Shown in pieces: positions 59,476 through 64,000 of a DNA stretch of 64,000 bases (positions are counted from its first letter, which is position 1; each line of letters starts with the position of its first letter). The position numbers were made by a program, and so were the translations under genes. The stretch is taken from contig CM025856.1 of the NCBI GenBank assembly GCA_003952965.2, positions 2,311,127 through 2,375,126 of the forward strand. The letters run 5' to 3'. The notes below the pieces were generated by a model. It worked only from the letters and a program-made list of their open reading frames with translations. It was not told the origin of the DNA and did no database searches. Origin of the DNA: Morella rubra. Taxonomy: Eukaryota > Streptophyta > Magnoliopsida > Fagales > Myricaceae.

Positions 59476-60754
59476 AAAGATCTTCGACCCATTGTGCCTG
59501 CCTCTGTCAAAAGGAGAAAGGTTATAATGAGGCAGAGGGCTGTAAGCAGATCCGAATGTTACTTATACAGGTAAGTATGCTCCCTCAGAACTGAAGATTA
59601 GTTTTCAACAATCGCATTCAGACAAGGCTGAAACTGATTTATCAATTCAATCATTGGAGAGCAAAATTCCAGAAACCAACAATAGATTGTTGAAAATTTT
59701 GACAGACCAACAGAGGCCATTGCATCACTCTACCAGAAAAACACACAACACCACTCGCAGAAGAACAAAAAGAAAGTTCAAAATGGGGGACGCATAGGTA
59801 CAAAAAATATAGAAATAAAACATTAAAGCCTAGGACAAATAAAGACCTAAAAAGAAACAGGCTTAAAAGAGCAAAAGAAAAGAAGGGATCAATATCATTT
59901 GGAAGGTATAAATGCAGATGGGGCAAATTTTACAGGCACTTGTTCCAAAAGAAAGATGCACTCCCCACTTTAATTGGTAAAATCGAACCATTGCTTGATT
60001 AAAATTTATAAACAGCCGAATTATACCGAGTGGATATCAGCTGATTTCTAGCGAATTTTATATCTTCAGGATGACCTATGAGATGACACAGAGTACGACC
60101 TACAGAGTACGACCAGAAACTCTCACAAGTGAATAACATTAAGTCAACAAGAACATCTACACGATTCATCTGTAGAATAAAACACACTGAACGTAGCGTA
60201 AAACCTAAAACAAATCAGACCATTTCCTTGGGACACGGATGTTCAAGGAGAGAAGAACAACAGAAACGCAATACAGAAAGCAATTAGTTGGTTACCCGAG
60301 ATGTGAACGAGCTGTTTCGGACTAGGGAGTCGCGAAGATGGAGATAAGAGGAATGGGTCAACCACTTCGATCTAACTGACACCACAGGATGCCGCTTCTT
60401 TTTAAACTGTCATTGAGACATCTACTTCCACTCCAAAACCCTAACCCTACCACCCTTTAGCCGCAGTCGGGTTTCAGTTAACCACGGTTTGTATGCGAGT
60501 AAACTATCTCGATTCCAACTCTTATATTGCATTTTATTTTGTAAAAGAAATTGGCAGTGTTTGGACCTTAACTGGGTTATCCGTGAGGCAAAATATAGCG
60601 GTATGATGTACCTCAATTAAGGCAAGGTGCAACCGTGCAAGCCCTGTTTTTAACATGCTGACTTGGCCCTATGTATGCTAAATAGAGTTTTATACATCCA
60701 CGCATATGCTAAATTTAATGTCCTCTTTGCAAATTTGTTTCTATCTCGATGCAG
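59476..60754. other. intergenic DNA
   Basis: I searched for the missing first exon of the HGSNAT-like gene (family motif DAFRG) and did not find it. Short minus-strand frames have no family character. 'acagagtacgacc' is repeated in tandem at about 60088-60113. Confidence 0.45.
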
Positions 60755-63569
60755 CTGATGATACTTGTGGATGATGCTGGTGGACTCCTGCCTGCTCTTA
60801 GTCATGCACCTTGGAATGGTTTAACTGTTGCCGATTTGGTCATGCCATTTTTCCTCTTTGGTGATGGTATTTCACTTGCAATTGTACCATCTAACATTCA
60901 AGATCAATGTGAACTGCAACTTCCACTCCTGTTCTCATTATGATTTTTTCTTTTCTTCTATTGTGGGTCATGGCAGAGAAAAAAATTACTTAGATGTTCA
61001 TGATACATTATAGAAGGGTATAATCTTATTTGCATAGATACTGCTTCTATTATGGATATCAGAGCCTAACAAAGGTGTTTTCCCTCTACAGAAAGTGTCA
61101 TGCAGAGCAGATGCAACTAGAAAAGCAATATTACGGGCTCTAAAGCTTTTAATATTAGGGCTGTTTCTTCAAGGTGCTTCACTGGCTCTTTAGCTTTGGG
61201 CCATATCCAATGTCCTCTTCTTCACTAAGCGTGTATTGTCCTGCCTGTCCAGGTGGCTTCTTCCATGTCCTAAACAATTTAACTTACGGAGTCGATATTG
61301 ATCACATCAGATGGATGGGTATGCTGCTTCTTTTCTGTCTTGGTTTTCCTCTGTTGAAATGTTCATTATTCTGGGTACCATAACGAAGTATTGTAGGTAG
61401 GTTGTGTTATGAGTTTTTAACCATATATTAGCTGAACTTGAGAGCAGATCTTACTGCTTGAGTCCCTGAAAAGGAAATGGCTTTGCCTGGCTCAAGTACT
61501 TGTTCTAGTTTCAATAGTAATTTGTTATGGATTGCCAATGGACAGAGTTGCAAATTGTATGCAGTGCCTTCACCACCTTTAAAATAACACAACATTTTCC
61601 ATCTGTCTCCCTCCCTCAGAGAATTGCAAGAGCATATCTGCCGGCAGCATTGTGTGAGATTTGGCTGAAGGGTGATGATGATGTCAATTCAAGATCATTT
61701 CTACTCAGTAAATACCAATTCCAGCGGTAAGTTCTTTCATCATCTGATATTACTTGGTAAATTCTTTCCACTAGAGGCTTCTAGACTTCTGAATCTAAGG
61801 CACGGTGAACATATTTCCCTGTAGAGCTAGATGTATACAGTTTATAGAAAGAGAACAATTGGGACCACATCTGAAAGTGTACTTTATTTGGAAAACCATT
61901 CTCATATTTTTTGTTTGTTATGTAAGTGATGGGAAAAAACAAATAGCTGACAAAGAAAGGGCATACCATAAAAATAAAGAGAAAATAAAAATGAAAAACC
62001 TTGCTTTTGAGAGAAATAATACAAGTGTGACTAACTTGACCATACTTTTGAACCTTAATAAGTCATGGCATGTTGATGTATGGAGAAAGGCTGGCCATTA
62101 CTGTTATGCTTGAAATGAGGTGCTTGTGAAATCCCTTGTCCCTGCGCCTAAATGTCAATGTTGCATTTCTTGTCTAAACTCAGATATTGGCCTTTCTTTT
62201 TGTGTATTCTCACCGCACTTTCATATTACCTTGTCAACTTTCTGTCATTGGTGTGAGCTACTTGTCTCTCTCGAAGAGCTTTGGCTTTGATGCTTACCAC
62301 TGCATATCTTTGCTTGTTATATGGCTTGTATGTGCCTGATTGGGAGTATCAGATTCCCACTGAAAGCTCCTCTACACAAAAGTTATTTTCAGTGAGTTTT
62401 AATCTTTTGGTTTCCTCCCTTCTATTAACTTTACATATGATTGGGAATTTTGATAAATGGTTCTACATCTCAAACTGATGGCTAACTGGTTCTCTTTGGT
62501 AGGTGAAATGTGGAATACGTGGTGACACTGGGCCAGGTTGTAATGCTGTTGGAATGATCAACCGGAAGATATTGGGTATACAACACTTATATAGAAGAGC
62601 AACCTATGCCCGTACACAGGAATCCTGTTTAGAGTGGCTTTCAATTGCTTTTAGGTTTTTTCCTGTCAGCTTTTTCTCTGAAAAAATCTAAGTTTCGTTG
62701 TTTCCTTTCATTCAAATCCTTCCCATATAATGCTTTCAATTGTTTTTAGGTTCCTTTAGCTGTTCTTCTCTAACAAATTATGTTTCGTTGTTTTTTCTCA
62801 TTCAAAGCAATGCAGTATCAATTCCCCAGATCATGGCCCGTTACCTGCTGATGCTCCATCGTGGTGCCAAGCCCCTTTTGATCACGAAGGACTTCTAAGG
62901 TGTGTGCTTACAATATTTTCCTGGTTGTCCAACGAGTGCCTGTTGAGCAACTATCGCATACATTAAAGAAAATATTTGTTAATTTTATTTACAATTTGCC
63001 TGCATTTTAAGTGACGAAGTAGCCATGCTACTTTTTAATGAGGTCATAGACTGGATCCAATCGAGTCATTCCTTGAATATATTTGACCAATGAGATAAAT
63101 TATATCAGCCTTAATTGTGTGTTTCAATTTTGTATGTTTGGACTGACCACTCTCCTTTTTGGTTGTAGTTCTGTGATGGCTATTGTTACCTGCTTGCTTG
63201 GTTTGCATTACGGACACATATTATTGTTCACTACAAGGTGACAAATATTCATCTCAGAGCACTTTTCCTTTCCTCACTAAATATACATCTTTTTCTTAAC
63301 AATCTATATTTTATTCACACCTTCGTTCAGGATCACAGAGGTAGGATTCTTCGCTGGATGGTAACAACATCTTGTCTTCTTGTTTTGGGCCTTGCCTTGG
63401 ACTTCTGTGGTAAGTAATTGTTGTACAGTTTCTTTAAAACAAAAACATATGCAGTTGCAGGGGTTTGTGTTTACACGACTTTTACTGTATTCCATCACTT
63501 GATTCATTGCTGCAAGAATGCACTTCAACAAGGTTCTCTACACATTCAGTTACATGTGTTTCGCTGCTG
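60755..63569 (+). pseudogene. HGSNAT: decayed heparan-alpha-glucosaminide N-acetyltransferase-like gene (internal exons)
   Basis: Exon-like pieces: 60755-60880 (LMILVDDAGGLLPALSHAPW, NGLTVADLVMPFFLF), 61092-61173 (CRADATRKAILRALKLLILG), 61253-61318 (GGFFHVLNNLTYGVDIDHIR), 61620-61726 (RIARAYLPAALCEIWLKGDD), 62281-62391 (LCLLYGLYVPDWEYQIPTES), about 62503-62610 (VKCGIRGDTGPGCNAVGM), 62808-62899 (QCSINSPDHGPLPADAPSWC), 63169-63237, 63331-63409 (GRILRWMVTTSCLLVLGLAL) and 63517-63569. This is the plant multi-span acetyltransferase of the HGSNAT/YeiB-like family. Lesions: no first exon, FLFGDG where FLFIVG is expected, loss of the 'LQ' junction and its donor at 61318, no valid donor after YARTQ, an extra base in HIIVHY at about 63220, and a damaged acceptor at 63516. 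Later exons are beyond the window or lost. Confidence 0.8.
62635..62807. repeat. imperfect tandem duplication in HGSNAT-like intron
   Basis: 'ctttcaattgcttttaggtt...aagtttcgttgtttcc...cattcaaa' (62638-62717) is followed by 'ctttcaattgtttttaggtt...atgtttcgttgttttt...cattcaaag' (62733-62807). The second unit ends in the splice acceptor used by the 62808 exon. Confidence 0.7.
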
Positions 63570-63617
63570 GTGAGATTCGATCACTATCTTACAATTTTAG
63601 GATCCACTCTGTTATTA

Positions 63618-64000
63618 GGAGATGTCTAATCCAAGATTTTTGGGAGTAGAAGGATTCTACTTTTTTTTTTTTAAATAGTGGTGAGATTCGACTCCCTATT
63701 GTACATTGAAATAGATGAAATCAGACGGAATTAAGTTTTGAAAAATTTGAAGGTAAAATTTTAGAAAAATTGGTAAAAAGGGAATCAGAAGAAAAATGAA
63801 AAAGTTTGTGAAAAAGTAAAAAAATAAGTGAAAAAATGAAAAAAGTTTGTGAAAAAGTGAGAAAATTTGTAATGATGATAAAATTTTAGGGACTAGAAGG
63901 ATGATAAAATTTTTTGGGAATAGAAGGATTCTACTTTTTTTTTAATTAGTTGGTGAGATTCGACTCTCCTGTTGTACATTGAAATAGATGAAATCAGACG
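63618..64000 (+). repeat. short dispersed repeat, two direct copies about 275 bp apart
   Basis: 'agaaggattctactttttt...ggtgagattcgact...tgtacattgaaatagatg' and 'aaatcagacg' occur at 63644-63726 and again at 63922-64000, running off the window. Between them lies an AT-rich tract with repeated 'gtgaaaaagt' words (63800-63865). The first copy is the inverted partner of 59381-59475. Confidence 0.8.

Overview
The window reads as nuclear DNA of a core eudicot, probably a woody species (an inference from gene style and repeat types). Genes are split by AT-rich introns with GT-AG borders, intergenic DNA is AT-rich and full of small inverted-repeat transposons, and every recognisable protein has a clear plant homologue. 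There is no bacterial operon, CRISPR array or rRNA, and I recognised no tRNA gene.

Layout. 1-1466 (+): last three exons of an SKU5-similar (multicopper-oxidase-like) gene. 1.5-12 kb: intergenic DNA with a secreted glycine-rich protein gene (4354-5298, +), a 129-bp perfect inverted repeat (6738-7036) and several degenerate repeats. 12172-21581 (+): a complete 16-exon RAD16-like SNF2/RING DNA-repair ATPase gene; the exons sum to 2814 nt (937 aa) without a break. 23126-27522 (-): a complete 13-exon gene for mitochondrial 2-oxoglutarate dehydrogenase E2 (DLST, 458 aa). Its 5' third, with the presumed promoter, is tandemly repeated at 28331-29816. 32526-36918 (+): a two-exon BAP31-like ER membrane protein gene with an old LINE fragment in its intron.

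36930-48286 is an inverted copy of about 25920-36930. The copy alternates between near-identical stretches and very noisy, insertion-rich stretches, and it ends at a run of N (48287-48387). I read this giant palindrome as most likely an assembly artefact from an uncorrected palindromic long read, though a real inverted duplication is not excluded. Beyond the gap: a mitochondrial phosphate carrier gene cut by the gap (48388-49239, -), a decayed p34/AAGAB-like gene (about 50530-51483, +), an intact ATL-type RING-H2 gene (54198-54779, -), an orphan MLO 3' end (56307-57026, -), an ASHR2-like SET-domain gene broken by about five frameshifts (58067-59315, -), and a decayed HGSNAT-like acetyltransferase gene (60755-63569, +) lying between inverted copies of a short repeat.

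The genes do not form a pathway. Two nuclear-encoded mitochondrial genes (DLST and the phosphate carrier) sit on the same side of the gap/palindrome complex, and the rest are unrelated. I found no convincing undescribed biological system. The strongest structural signals are the 22-kb palindrome, the DLST 5' tandem duplication and the perfect 129-bp hairpin.
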